DNA from: CAG-791 sp002449595
GTDB lineage: Bacteria > Bacillota > Clostridia > Lachnospirales > Lachnospiraceae
Assembly (NCBI GenBank): GCA_946539855.1
Contig: CAMNHV010000001.1
Span: forward strand, 73,564-137,563
Length of the DNA: 64,000 nucleotides
Direction of reading: 5' to 3'
Below are positions 26,179-35,519 of this stretch, one piece after another. Position numbers and translations under genes: made by a program. The notes below the pieces were generated by a model that was not told where the DNA came from, made no database searches, and saw nothing but the letters and a program-made list of their open reading frames with translations. The first letter of the stretch is position 1; the number at the start of each line of letters is the position of its first letter.

Positions 26179-27915
26179 TTATTCGCTTGCGGAGCCAGAA
26201 TCGCCGGAGGATTCCGAGTTACCGGAGGACTCTGCGCTGCTCGAGGACTCCGAGTTGCCGGAAGATTCCGAGGAGCCGCCGACGGAGTTCACGACTGCGT
26301 TGGCCGCCTGCTTCGCGGCTTCCATGGCGCTCGACGTGTCCTGGCCGGCCGCGAGTGCGTCGGCGTACGCCTGCTGGGCCGCCTCGCCTGCTGCCGCCGT
26401 GAGCTGGTCGGTGCCGCCGCCTGACTTCGCCTGCTCTGCGGCCGCGCGGATCGCCGCGACGTCCTGGGCTGCCATGGCCGCCTGGAGCTCCGCCGTGACG
26501 TTGCCGGCGGTGCCGACGGTCACGATCTGCGGGGTCATGTTGTAGGTGCTGTGGTTGAAGACTTCGCGGGAGACCTGCTGGCCGTTTTCGGTCACGATCT
26601 TCCAGAGCTGGGCCTTGTAGCCGGTGTGGCCGCTCGAAACGTGGACGTCGCCGACGGGCAGCGTCGGATCCTGCTCGATGACGGTGCCCTCGGAGGGGGT
26701 CGTCTCGATGGTCTCGCTCTCGAAGCTGACTTTGCGGTCGGGGCTGCGGGTCTCGATGCCGTAGATGTAGAAGGTGACGTTCTTATTGTCGGTGTTGCCG
26801 TCGATGTAGATCGGGTGGTCGGAGTCGTTGCGGAAACGGAAGTCCATGCCCGCGGACTCGGCGATCGCGGCGTCCATCGAGGGCTCGACGTAACCGACCA
26901 TCATCGAGTGGTTCGAGCGCGCGGTGACCGTGAGCTCGGCGCGGATGACGGCGTTGTAAAGCGTCGTGGAGACCTGGCAGATGCCTCCGCCGAGGCTGTC
27001 GACGACCTTATTGCCGAGGTAGGAGCCGGCGAGGTGGTAGCCGTTTTCCTCGGTGAAAGGGGTGATGTGCTGAAGCATCGAGAACTCTTCGCCCGGATAG
27101 AGGATCGTGCCGCTGACAAGGCGGCAGCCATTCGCGATATTCGCGCTGCGGTCCGCGCCGGAGGAGGAGAAGTTCGTCGAAAACATGCCGAGCACGTCGC
27201 CGATCTGCGAGAGCTCGTCGGTCTTGCCCTTGGGCTCGTCGACGACCATGTCGATGTCGAGGACGGTGTCTCTGCCGTTCCAGTCCTGCGTGAGATAGCG
27301 GAGCAGGCGCTGTGCGGTCTCCTGCGCATTGACGATGACGCCAGACTGGCCGGGGACGACGACGAATTTGCCGTTTTCGCGGGTCAGGGTGGCGTCGACG
27401 GCCTCTCTGTTGAAGCCGCTGCAGCGGGTCGTGATCTCAGTCTCGACGCGCTGCGGGTCATATTCCACATCCATCGGGATGTTCATCCCGCTCTGTTCCA
27501 TGTCTCGCTTCTGCTTGAAGCGGGCGATCACGTTCGTCGCGTGGCCGTAGGCGACGGCAGTGTCGACGGCATTGTCAGCGCTGTAGCGGATGCCGAGGTC
27601 CGCCGGCGTGACGCGGACCTGCTGCCCTTCGCCCTGTCCGACCAGCGTGATGCCGGCCGATTCGCGCGCCGCGATCTCTTCGTCGATGCGGGCTTTGGCC
27701 TGCTCTTTCGTCATGCCGGCGACGTCGATCCCGTCGATCGTGATGCCGGAGAGGATCGTGCGCTCCTGGGCGGCTTGGGTGGGGAGAGTGAAGAGGCCGT
27801 GGGGGGAGAGGGCGGCACTCACGAGCAGTGTTGCTGCAATCGCGGCGAGGCTCGTTGCCAGGGCGGCGAGGGTTCTTGTTTTGTTGGGGGTGTGGGGGTG
27901 TCTTTGATTCTTCAT
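26179..27915 (-). CDS. VanW-family cell-surface protein
   Basis: The 578-aa protein begins with basic residues and a hydrophobic segment (about 15-38), a signal peptide or membrane anchor. Two repeats follow of the peptidoglycan-binding type seen in YoaR-like proteins (ITIDGIDVAGMTKEQAKARI). The VanW domain is marked by NIANGCRLVSGTILYPGEEFS and GGGICQVSTTLYNAVIRAEL. Later comes a beta-rich region (SSGHTGYKAQLWKIVTENG). The last 100 residues are Ala-, Gly- and Ser-rich, ending in repeats of SSGNSES, a likely disordered tail. VanW proteins are linked to the envelope; an exact function is not known. Start support is weak (GAAAGAA). Confidence 0.8.
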   Translation of the reverse strand: MKNQRHPHTPNKTRTLAALATSLAAIAATLLVSAALSPHGLFTLPTQAAQERTILSGITIDGIDVAGMTKEQAKARIDEEIAARESAGITLVGQGEGQQVRVTPADLGIRYSADNAVDTAVAYGHATNVIARFKQKRDMEQSGMNIPMDVEYDPQRVETEITTRCSGFNREAVDATLTRENGKFVVVPGQSGVIVNAQETAQRLLRYLTQDWNGRDTVLDIDMVVDEPKGKTDELSQIGDVLGMFSTNFSSSGADRSANIANGCRLVSGTILYPGEEFSMLQHITPFTEENGYHLAGSYLGNKVVDSLGGGICQVSTTLYNAVIRAELTVTARSNHSMMVGYVEPSMDAAIAESAGMDFRFRNDSDHPIYIDGNTDNKNVTFYIYGIETRSPDRKVSFESETIETTPSEGTVIEQDPTLPVGDVHVSSGHTGYKAQLWKIVTENGQQVSREVFNHSTYNMTPQIVTVGTAGNVTAELQAAMAAQDVAAIRAAAEQAKSGGGTDQLTAAAGEAAQQAYADALAAGQDTSSAMEAAKQAANAVVNSVGGSSESSGNSESSSSAESSGNSESSGDSGSASE

Positions 27916-27990
27916 TATGGTTCTTTCGGGGGGCTTGCGGAGCTGGGGCTTCTAATCTCTATTTCTTATATGTAACTTGCGTTTATATTA

Positions 27991-28494
27991 TCAGAAGCTT
28001 CTGAGCTTCACTTCTTCTGCGTCGCTGTCAGCTTCAATCTTTCTGATTTCTACTTCGTAGCTGTAGCTGTCATTTACCTTAATCAGAAGTTTCTCCCCAA
28101 CCTTGTGGCCGAGAAGAGCCTTCCCGAGCGGGGACTCGACACTGATCAGGTTGTGTACGGAGTCCTGGCGCATCGTGGACACGATCGTGTAGCTCTCTTC
28201 TGCGTCATCTTCCGGAATATAGACAGTGACAGTCTTGTTGACGCCTGCTTCGTCTTCCGCAGTCTTGTCTTCCATGACTTTCGCAGTGCGGATCATTCTC
28301 TCCAGGAAGCGAATGCGGCTGTCATTCTTCCTCTTCGCCTGCTTCGCTGCATAATACTCGAAATTCTCCGAGAGATCGCCCTGCGCGCGGGCTTCCTTCA
28401 CATCATCCAGGATCTGGGGACGGAGGACGAGCTTGCGGTACTCGATCTCCTTTTCCATATCTGCTATGTCTTTTGGTGTCAGTTCGTTGTGCAT
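27991..28494 (-). CDS. greA: Transcription elongation factor GreA
   Basis: The 167-aa protein has the N-terminal coiled coil with the acidic tip (VKEARAQGDLSENFEYYAAK, residues about 33-52) that reaches into RNA polymerase to trigger cleavage of backtracked RNA. The C-terminal FKBP-like domain ends SPLGKALLGHKVGEKL and YEVEIRKIE. Length is normal for the family. It is transcribed leftward, just ahead of the VanW gene, and its upstream region runs into the 75-bp repeat array. Confidence 0.9.
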   Translation of the reverse strand: MHNELTPKDIADMEKEIEYRKLVLRPQILDDVKEARAQGDLSENFEYYAAKQAKRKNDSRIRFLERMIRTAKVMEDKTAEDEAGVNKTVTVYIPEDDAEESYTIVSTMRQDSVHNLISVESPLGKALLGHKVGEKLLIKVNDSYSYEVEIRKIEADSDAEEVKLRSF

Positions 28495-28615
28495 GATTTG
28501 TTTCCTATCTTTATGGCGCCTTATCTTGCTGCGCCCTTCGGGCGCTTTAATTTGCGCATTTATGGCGCTTTCTATCTAAACTTATATTTTATCGCCGGAA
28601 ATTCTTGAATTCAAC

Positions 28616-29090
28616 AGATTCCGCGGGCTGCGGAGCAGTCTCGTGAAGCAAAGGTGCTACCGCATTGACAGTGTTCCCCTAGAAGTATTCGCTCCCGATC
28701 GGTTTGGATAACAAGTTGGGGAACACTTCTGCTACCGCACGGGGGCCTCTGACCCGATAGTATTCGCTCGAAGCGCTCCGCCAGGCTGTCCCGCGGAGCA
28801 GATAAGCTACCACATTGATAGTGTTCCCATACAAGTATTCGCTTCCGAGCGGTTTTGATAACAAGTTGGGGAACACTTCTGCTACCGCACGGGGTCCTCT
28901 GGCCCGGGAGTATTCGCTCGAAGCAGCTCGCCAGCAAGTTCCGTGAAGCAGATGAGCTACCGCATTAATAGTGTTCCCATACAAGTATTCGCTCCCGTAA
29001 GGCTGGGATAACAAGTTGGGGAACATTTCTGCTACCGCACGGGGCCCTTCACCCCGATAGTATTCGCTCCTGGGCGACTTGGATAGGAAT
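28616..29090. repeat. 75-bp periodic array, copy 1 (six boxes)
   Basis: GCTACCGCA or one-base variants occur at 28656, 28731, 28806, 28881, 28956 and 29031, exactly 75 bp apart. Two unit types alternate, giving a 150-bp true repeat. One type holds GTGTTCCC and, about 45 bases on, GGGGAACA. The other holds a GCGGAGC-type arm pair. Every unit has a core near AGTATTCGCTC. Frames stay open because 75 is divisible by three. An inverted copy lies at 34134-34560. The remaining DNA to the next gene at 29369 shows no gene. Confidence 0.85.
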
Positions 29091-29368
29091 TCCCCCCATA
29101 TTTCTTGACATCAACAAGTATTCGTAATAAAGTATTCTCGCCGGACACTTTCGCACATAAACGCGTCAAAGCACAACACTTTAACGCGATGAAGCGCCGG
29201 CGGGGCAAACCCACCAGATTTCCTCTTAACATCCAGCACTCAGCAGTTTAAAAAACTGAGGATTTCAGCTACAATTACTAAGGCTCACAGAAATAGCTCA
29301 AACAAATCGCACATATAAATATCTCAAAGAAATAAACAGCTTCTAAACAAGCAGTAAGGAGTCACGAC

Positions 29369-31006
29369 ATGCCCATCACAGAGTTTCTGGAGAGAAACGC
29401 CAGAGAATTCGGGAGCGAGACCGCCCTCGTCGAGATCAACCCTTCCGTCCGCGCGACGGGACTCACCACGTGGAAAGAGTACGAACTCATGCAGTCCACG
29501 GGCGAAGGCCCTTACCGGCAGGAGATCACCTGGGAAGTGTTCAATGAGAAGGCGAACCGCGTCGCCAATTTCCTTCTCGCGCGCGGCGTGCGCAAGGGCG
29601 ACAAGGTCGCGATCCTTCTGATGAATTGCCTCGACTGGCTGCCGGTCTACTTCGGCATTCTGAAGAGCGGCGCGCTCGCGGTGCCGATGAACTTCCGGTA
29701 TTCTTCCGATGAGATCGAGTACTGCCTGAATCTGTCCGATTCAGAAGTCCTGATCTTCGGGCCTGAATTCATCGGGCGTATCGAAGAAGTCGCGGAGAGC
29801 ATCAGCCGCGGCAGGCTGCTTCTGTTTGATGGACCCGCCTGCCCGACGTTTGCGGAGGATTTCACGGCGCAGGTCGCGAACTACCCCAGCCACGCGCCCG
29901 GTGTCGAGATCACAGATGATGATTATGCGGCAATATACTTTTCCTCGGGAACGACTGGTTTCCCGAAGGCAATCCTGCACAAGCACGCGGGTCTGATGCA
30001 CTCTGCAATCGCAGAGCAAAAGCATCACGGCCAGCAACACGACGACACCTTCCTCTGCATTCCGCCTCTGTACCACACCGGCGCGAAGATGCACTGGTTC
30101 GGCAGCCTGGTCTCGGGAAGCAAGGCAGTTCTTCTGCTCGGCACAAAGCCCGAAATGATCCTGAAGACCGTGGGCGACGAGCACTGCACGATCGTGTGGC
30201 TCCTCGTCCCGTGGGCGCAGGATATCCTGAATGCGCTGGATTCCGGCGAGCTGAAGCTCGCGGATTACGAGACTTCTCAATGGCGCCTGATGCACATCGG
30301 CGCGCAGCCCGTGCCTCCGTCACTGGTCCGTCACTGGCACGAATACTTCCCGGGCCAGCTCTATGACACAAACTACGGCCTGTCCGAGTCCCTCGGCCCC
30401 GGCTGCGTCCATCTTGGTGTTGAAAACGTCAACAAAGTCGGCGCGATCGGCGTCCCCGGCTACGGCTGGGAGTGCGCGGTCCTCGATCCGGAGCACAACC
30501 CGGTTCCGCAGGGCGAAGTCGGCGAACTCGCGGTCAAGGGCCCGTCCGTCATGATCTGCTACTACAACAACCCGCAGGCGACCGCGGAAGTGCTCAGCAA
30601 GGACGGCTGGCTCTACACCGGCGATATGGCGAAGCAGGATGAAGACGGGTTCTACTACCTCGTCGACCGCAAGAAAGACGTCATCATTTCCGGCGGCGAA
30701 AACCTTTACCCCGTCCAGATCGAAGACTTCCTGCACACCTTCGAGCCGATCAGCGATGTCGCGGTCATCGGACTGCCCGACAAGCGTCTCGGCGAGATCG
30801 CGGCGGCGATCATCCAGATCAAGGACGGCTACACTTGCACCGAAGAACAGGTCAACAACTTCTGCCTGAAGCTGCCGAGATACAAGAGGCCGAGGAAAAT
30901 CATTTTCGCGGATGTTCCTCGCAATCCCACCGGCAAGATCGAGAAGCCGAAGCTCCGCGAGAAATACGGCGCGACCATGCTCGTCGCTACGGAGAACGAG
31001 CTGTAA
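29369..31006 (+). CDS. AMP-forming acyl-CoA synthetase (ANL superfamily)
   Basis: The 545-aa protein has all core motifs of adenylating enzymes: YFSSGTTGFPKAILHKH (P-loop, about 191-207), YGLSES (A5), LYTGDMAKQDEDGFYYLVDR (A7), KKDVIISGGENLYP (A8) and NPTGKIEKPKL with the catalytic Lys (A10). It activates a carboxylic acid with ATP and joins it to coenzyme A. The family includes medium- and long-chain fatty acid ligases and aryl-acid ligases, so the substrate is open. TAAGGAG precedes the ATG. It is the first gene right of repeat array 1. Confidence 0.85.
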   Translation: MPITEFLERNAREFGSETALVEINPSVRATGLTTWKEYELMQSTGEGPYRQEITWEVFNEKANRVANFLLARGVRKGDKVAILLMNCLDWLPVYFGILKSGALAVPMNFRYSSDEIEYCLNLSDSEVLIFGPEFIGRIEEVAESISRGRLLLFDGPACPTFAEDFTAQVANYPSHAPGVEITDDDYAAIYFSSGTTGFPKAILHKHAGLMHSAIAEQKHHGQQHDDTFLCIPPLYHTGAKMHWFGSLVSGSKAVLLLGTKPEMILKTVGDEHCTIVWLLVPWAQDILNALDSGELKLADYETSQWRLMHIGAQPVPPSLVRHWHEYFPGQLYDTNYGLSESLGPGCVHLGVENVNKVGAIGVPGYGWECAVLDPEHNPVPQGEVGELAVKGPSVMICYYNNPQATAEVLSKDGWLYTGDMAKQDEDGFYYLVDRKKDVIISGGENLYPVQIEDFLHTFEPISDVAVIGLPDKRLGEIAAAIIQIKDGYTCTEEQVNNFCLKLPRYKRPRKIIFADVPRNPTGKIEKPKLREKYGATMLVATENEL

Positions 31007-31191
31007 GGCGCGGCAGACGCACCCTTATCACGAACGAAAGACAGCCAGACCGGGAATTCCCGGTCCGGCTGTTTTAGTCTATTAAAAAGCGAAACTTCGG
31101 AATATAATAGCAATCAGCACATCATCCCGCCGGTCCTGGCATTCCCGGCAAAGCGCCCACCGAACCCTTGCGGAAAGGACATCGACGCGTC

Positions 31192-32412
31192 ATGGAACAG
31201 AAAAAACTCGTAAAGGCTCCGTACCTGTTCGCTGCGAACGGGCTGTACTACATCAGCATGGCGCTGTATTCGCCGTTTATCAGCGCGTTTTTCACGTCGC
31301 GCGGGATGACGCCGGGACAGATCGGCATTCTGATGTCGGTCTCGCCGCTGTGCGCGATGCTCATTCAGCCTTTCTGGGCGCGGCTTTCTGACCGGACTGG
31401 CAAGCGGCGCCTGGTGATCCAGATCCTCTGCGTCGGGTGCGCGCTCGCGATCCTGAATTATGTGCGGGCGTACTCGTTTGCTGCGATTCTGTTTTCCATT
31501 ATTTGTTACGGGTTTTTCTACAGCGCGATGCTTCCGCTCACGGACGCGCTCGTCGTCCAGAGCGCCAAAGAAAGCGGCGTGCGCTTCTCGATGATCCGCC
31601 TATGCGGCACGCTGAGCTACGCGGTGATCGTGTTCCCGGTCGGCTTCCTGATCAAGGGGAGTTACGACATTCTCTTCTACCTGACGTCGGCGTCGTTCAT
31701 TGTGACGCTCTTCGTCTACTTCGGCTTCCGCGGCACCGACCAGGCGCCCGCGAAGGAGTCCCGCGGCGCGGGCCAGAAGCTCTGGGACAAGGATCAGAAG
31801 ATGAGGGGGGCGGGACCGCTTTTCCACACAAAATTGATCATTTGTGTGCTGCTCAGCGCCTTCATCCTGATGCTGTGCATGAATTACAACTACAGCTTCA
31901 TGGGCGTCCTGCTCCTGCAAAAGGGCTATGACCCGTCGATCCTGGGTGTTCTCAACTGCATTTCGGCGCTCAGCGAGGTGCCGATCCTGCTCGTCTCGGA
32001 CAAGCTGATGAAAAGGTTCAGCGCAATGCAGCTGCTGTTTCTCGCGATGGGTTCCGTCGTGCTGCGGCTGCTCCTGACCGCGACCGGCGTCATTCCGCTG
32101 GTCATGCTCGGGCAGGCGACACAGGGCTTCGGCTACATGGTCAGCTACATGGTCTGCGTCACCTTCATCGCCGAAAACGTCGACGAGAACCGCATCTCCG
32201 AGGGGCAGAGCATGCTCACGCTCGTGCAGTCCGGCTTCGGCGCGATCCTCGGCAGCCTGCTCGGCGGCGCGCTCGCGGAGAAGCTCGGCATCGTGCCCGG
32301 GTATTACGTCACGACTGGAGTGCTGGTCGCGGTGATGGTGCTGGTGTTCTTTCTGAATCGGAGGATTACCCGTCAGGAAGCGGCGACGAAGAATATACAT
32401 CGGCCTGTTTGA
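31192..32412 (+). CDS. MFS transporter
   Basis: I use the ATG at 31192 (MEQKKLVKAPYLFAANG), preceded by AAAGGA; a TTG eight codons upstream is less likely. The 406-aa protein has about twelve membrane helices in two halves joined by a basic cytoplasmic loop (about 185-220, KESRGAGQKLWDKDQK). The first half has the MFS loop motif in ARLSDRTGKRRLV, and the fold resembles the MFS_1-like/LacY-type group, which often moves sugars or nucleosides by proton symport. The substrate is not evident. It follows the acyl-CoA synthetase by about 185 bases. Confidence 0.82.
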   Translation: MEQKKLVKAPYLFAANGLYYISMALYSPFISAFFTSRGMTPGQIGILMSVSPLCAMLIQPFWARLSDRTGKRRLVIQILCVGCALAILNYVRAYSFAAILFSIICYGFFYSAMLPLTDALVVQSAKESGVRFSMIRLCGTLSYAVIVFPVGFLIKGSYDILFYLTSASFIVTLFVYFGFRGTDQAPAKESRGAGQKLWDKDQKMRGAGPLFHTKLIICVLLSAFILMLCMNYNYSFMGVLLLQKGYDPSILGVLNCISALSEVPILLVSDKLMKRFSAMQLLFLAMGSVVLRLLLTATGVIPLVMLGQATQGFGYMVSYMVCVTFIAENVDENRISEGQSMLTLVQSGFGAILGSLLGGALAEKLGIVPGYYVTTGVLVAVMVLVFFLNRRITRQEAATKNIHRPV

Positions 32413-32477
32413 CCGGTTTGCGTATGAACTTGGCCTTGCTGGTACAGCCATGGCTCTTCGAAAAATGGTCTAAAGTC

Positions 32478-32503
32478 AAAATCCAGGGCGGTTGCCCTGG
32501 ATT
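32478..32503. terminator. Bidirectional terminator between MFS gene and esterase
   Basis: AAATCCAGGGC-GGTT-GCCCTGGATTT is a perfect 11-bp stem with T-rich tails in both directions. It separates two convergent genes. Confidence 0.8.
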
Positions 32504-32587
32504 TCTTGATGTGTTCATGGATGAGAGGCGCGAGCGCCCTGGGTTTTGAATGTGCTCGAGGATGCGGAGCGCGAGCGTGCCCCGGTA

Positions 32588-33526
32588 TTATATGTGCTCC
32601 CGGATGAAGGACTCGATCAGATCGTAGACGGGCTGGCTCCAGAAAGGCCCTTCATGAGGCGCCCCCTCCACAATTGCCGTTGTGACGTCCGCCCCTGCCT
32701 GTGCCAGGCGCTCCGCCATGTAAGTGAGCTGCGCGCAGCTGACGACTTCATCGCTGTCGCCATGCAGAAGGAGGAAGGGAGGATATTTCTTCCCATCCTC
32801 AATGTGATGGATCGGGCTCATCGCGGCCAGAATGCGTTCAAGCGCAGCAGGATCTGGGGAACCGGCCATGGTTCGCATGAACTCAGCAGGGTTTTCCGGT
32901 GCTTCTGCTGCCTGTGCCGCTTCTGCCGTCTCTTCCGCTTCTACAGTCTGCCCGGCCATGTTAACAAACTGCTGCAGCAGCCGGACAAGATCCGAAGGCC
33001 CGAAGCAACTGACGACCGCGTTTACCGCGTCCGATTCTTCCGGGTAGTCCGCACAGCGGAAGGCCGGATCGTCGATGGTCAGCCCGACGAGCTGCGCAAG
33101 ATTTCCGCCGGAAGAAGTTCCCCAGATCACGACGTGATCAGGGTCGATATTGTACTTTTTCCGGTTGGCGCGCAGAAAACGGATCGCCGACTTGACGTCT
33201 TTCACACATTCCATCGCGGAACGGCCCGGCTGTCCTTCCAGCCGGCTCCGGTGGCTTACCGTCGCGATGACATATCCCTTTTTCGCGATCTCGACAAGCT
33301 GCGGGAGTTCGTAGCCCAGATCAGGCTTAGTCCAGGCGCTGCCCTGCACGAAAACGATGAGCGGAAGCGGTTTCTGCCGCTCTTCCTCCGGCAGTTCCCA
33401 GTCCCAGGGCATGATCAGCGAAAGCAGCTGCGCTTCGCCGTCGTGGCAGGCATAGACGATGTCCGGCGTGACGCGGTACTGCCCTTTCATCGAGGGATTG
33501 CAGGGAAAACGGAAATCATAAATCAT
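32588..33526 (-). CDS. Alpha/beta hydrolase, BD-FAE-like esterase
   Basis: The 312-aa protein has FVQGSAW (about 57-63) in the oxyanion position, WGTSSGG (about 134-140) with the nucleophile Ser, LHGDSDEVV (acid) and APHEGPFW (His). This order fits the BD-FAE/esterase-lipase group. An Ala/Glu-rich insertion (about 190-215, AEETAEAAQAAEAPEN) sits in the lid region and is unusual. No export signal is seen. It is transcribed leftward and converges on the MFS gene. Confidence 0.8.
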   Translation of the reverse strand: MIYDFRFPCNPSMKGQYRVTPDIVYACHDGEAQLLSLIMPWDWELPEEERQKPLPLIVFVQGSAWTKPDLGYELPQLVEIAKKGYVIATVSHRSRLEGQPGRSAMECVKDVKSAIRFLRANRKKYNIDPDHVVIWGTSSGGNLAQLVGLTIDDPAFRCADYPEESDAVNAVVSCFGPSDLVRLLQQFVNMAGQTVEAEETAEAAQAAEAPENPAEFMRTMAGSPDPAALERILAAMSPIHHIEDGKKYPPFLLLHGDSDEVVSCAQLTYMAERLAQAGADVTTAIVEGAPHEGPFWSQPVYDLIESFIREHI

Positions 33527-33577
33527 ATTGATCTGCTCCTTTCAGTCAGTATTATCTTATGAGCAGGCCGGGACGGA

Positions 33578-34102
33578 TCACCAGTTATTGTATGAGGTCT
33601 CGTCGTCCACGCCCTGCAGATGCTCTTCGAGACTGCAGTCACCGTACAATTCTCCGGTCTCGGGATCCAGGAAAAACGTCGTGACGCCGCCGGCCTTGCA
33701 CAGACCGGTGCAGGTAAACCTTAAGGTGCCGTCTTCCTCCGTTTCGAGGACCGGCTCCGAGACATCCGTCGGCAGGTTCTTCACTGCCTGGAGGAGGAAT
33801 TCGATCTGTATGTCTTTATCCGGAAGTGCCGCATTCCGCTCTTCCGTTCCGGGCTGCTCTTCCGTTCCGGGCTGTTCTTCCGCGCCTTCGCCGCTTTCGG
33901 AAGCAGCCTGATCTTCTCCCCAGGCCTTCTTCATCTCGCGGACGTCGATGCAGACTTTTCGCCGGGCGCGCATGCAGATTCGGAAGTTGATCTGCTGCAT
34001 ATAGCCGCGGTACCACGGCACAAGAAGAATCACCACTGCGACCGCAATCACAGCAGCTGCTGCCAGCACTATTCTCATGCTCTTTCTTGATTTCTGTTCC
34101 AT
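33578..34102 (-). CDS. Membrane-anchored hypothetical protein, 174 aa
   Basis: The product begins MEQKSRKSMRIVLAAAAVIA, with one membrane helix (about 10-29) and the rest probably outside. The following segment has Cys and Arg (RICMRARRKVCIDVREMKKA), then an acidic low-complexity run with two copies of EEQPGTEE (about 70-90), then a beta domain containing LRFTCTGLCKAGGVTTFFLD. No family is recognised. A -10-like TACAAT ends six bases before ATG 34102, so either the mRNA is leaderless or translation starts at the second ATG (34078). A longer frame reaches into the repeat array and is rejected. Confidence 0.6.
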   Translation of the reverse strand: MEQKSRKSMRIVLAAAAVIAVAVVILLVPWYRGYMQQINFRICMRARRKVCIDVREMKKAWGEDQAASESGEGAEEQPGTEEQPGTEERNAALPDKDIQIEFLLQAVKNLPTDVSEPVLETEEDGTLRFTCTGLCKAGGVTTFFLDPETGELYGDCSLEEHLQGVDDETSYNNW

Positions 34103-34133
34103 ACAGCTATTGTACCTCATATCCCGGCTGGCT

Positions 34134-34560
34134 GGGAGCGAATACTTCCGGGGCGGAGGGCCCGCTGCGGTAGCAGATGCGTTCCCCAACTTGTTTTCCA
34201 AACCGATCGGGAGCGAAGAATTGTATGGGAACACTGTCAATGCGGTAGCTCACCTGCTCCACGAGACAGCCTGGCAGGCGGCTTCGAGCGAATACTTTCG
34301 GGCCAGAAGGCCCGCTGCGGTAGCAGATGCGTTCCCCTGCAAGCTCTCTCAGCCTCGAGCGAGCGAATACTTCTAGGGGAACACTGTCAATGCGGTAGCT
34401 CACCTGCTCCACGAAACAGCCTGGCAGGCGGTTTCGAGCGAATACGTCCGGGCAGGAGGGCCCGCTGCGGTAGCAGAAGTGTTCCCCAACTTGTTTTCCG
34501 AACCGATCGGGAGCGAAGAATTGTATGGGAACACTATCAATGCGGTAGCACATCGACCTC
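34134..34560. repeat. 75-bp periodic array, copy 2, inverted relative to copy 1
   Basis: TGCGGTAGC occurs at 34164, 34239, 34314, 34389, 34464 and 34539, again six boxes exactly 75 bp apart and reverse-complementary to array 1. The same alternating unit types and the GGGAACACT and GCGTTCCCC arms are present. The array fills the space between the membrane-anchored gene and trmB; a 178-codon minus-strand frame through it is a by-product of the period. Confidence 0.85.
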
Positions 34561-34593
34561 ACGGGAGGTCCGAGCAAATATGGCACAGCCAGG

Positions 34594-34602
34594 TATGGTA
34601 TA
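34594..34602 (+). promoter_or_regulatory. Extended -10 promoter of trmB
   Basis: TGGTATAAT is a perfect extended -10 element lying just outside array 2, about 42 bases before the trmB start codon. No clear -35 is present. Confidence 0.5.
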
Positions 34603-34643
34603 ATTAGCCGAATTAAAACAGAAAAAAACAAGGAGAAGTCCAC

Positions 34644-35393
34644 ATGCGACTTAGAAATATCCCCCGCGCAAAAGAGGAACTCGCCGGCAGCGACTGGGTC
34701 GTCCAGATCCCGGAAGAAATGCCCGGAAACTGGCGCAGCCTCTACACTCAGAATTCCGCAGAGTCAGACACTTCTTCAACAGAAGATGATCAATCAGAAG
34801 GCAGCCAGACAGAAGGCAGCGCCTCAAAAGGCGCTGGCAGTGCAAAAGAAATTACTCGCCTCCCCCTCCATCTCGAGATCGGCACCGGGAAGGGCCGCTT
34901 TATCATGGAGAAGGCCGCCCGCGAGCCGAACGTGGCTTTCGTCGGGCTAGAGAAGTATTCGAGCGTGCTGCTGCGGCTTCTTGAGAAGCAGCAGGAGGCG
35001 GCGCTTCCGAACCTGCGGCTCATTCGCGGCGAAGCGGAGCTCATTGGCACTTACTTCGCACCCGGCGAAGTCGACCGGATCTATCTGAATTTCTCGGATC
35101 CCTGGCCGAAGGACCGCCACGCGAACCGGCGCCTTCCGTCCCGCGTCTTCCTGGACCGCTATGACGGGATCCTCGCGCAGGACGGCACGATAGAATTCAA
35201 GACGGACCAGCGCCCGCTCTTCGACTTCGCTGTCGAGCAGGTCGCGGGAAGTCCTTTCGAGATCGTACAGCTGACCTATGACCTGCATCATGATCCCTCC
35301 ATGAACGAGGGCAATATCATGACCGAATATGAAGAGAAATTCTCAAAGAAGGGAAACCTGATCTGCAAGTACATCCTCCGCAAGCGGGGATAA
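34644..35393 (+). CDS. trmB: tRNA (guanine-N7-)-methyltransferase TrmB
   Basis: The 249-aa protein has the class I methyltransferase motif LEIGTGKGRFI (about 76-86), the RGEAE loop, LNFSDPWPKDRHANRRL (about 149-165) that contacts tRNA, and the C-terminal MTEYEEKFSKKG. It forms m7G46 in tRNA. Between the N-terminal segment and the core is a polar insertion (about 38-68) rich in Ser, Glu and Gly that ordinary TrmB lacks. AAGGAG precedes the ATG. Confidence 0.9.
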   Translation: MRLRNIPRAKEELAGSDWVVQIPEEMPGNWRSLYTQNSAESDTSSTEDDQSEGSQTEGSASKGAGSAKEITRLPLHLEIGTGKGRFIMEKAAREPNVAFVGLEKYSSVLLRLLEKQQEAALPNLRLIRGEAELIGTYFAPGEVDRIYLNFSDPWPKDRHANRRLPSRVFLDRYDGILAQDGTIEFKTDQRPLFDFAVEQVAGSPFEIVQLTYDLHHDPSMNEGNIMTEYEEKFSKKGNLICKYILRKRG

Positions 35394-35395
35394 GT

Positions 35396-35490
35396 TTGAC
35401 TACGCCGTACGGCGTAATATATAATTTCATATAGTAATCTTCGCCGTACGGCACAATTTCAGGGCAACTGTTAATTCTTCGCCGTGCGGC
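35396..35490 (+). promoter_or_regulatory. Promoter with three palindromic operators before the HipB-like gene
   Basis: TTGACT (35396-35401), 18 bases, TATAAT (35420-35425). The palindrome GCCGTACGGC lies within the spacer (35404-35413) and again at 35443-35452; a one-base variant GCCGTGCGGC is at 35481-35490. Spacings are 39 and 38 bp, close to four helical turns, so bound dimers would face the same side. The third site sits 29 bases before the start codon. Confidence 0.7.
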
Positions 35491-35519
35491 TAAATTTGTT
35501 TAATGAAAGACTTTTCTCT

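Noticed and set aside
28616..29090. Long open frames through the 75-bp arrays as repeat proteins (also 34107-34643)
   Set aside because: Several frames on both strands are open at once because the period is a multiple of three. None has a ribosome binding site, and differences between copies do not favour silent changes.
29032..29232. 66-codon minus-strand frame right of array 1
   Set aside because: It begins outside and ends inside repeat DNA, with no ribosome binding site or known product.
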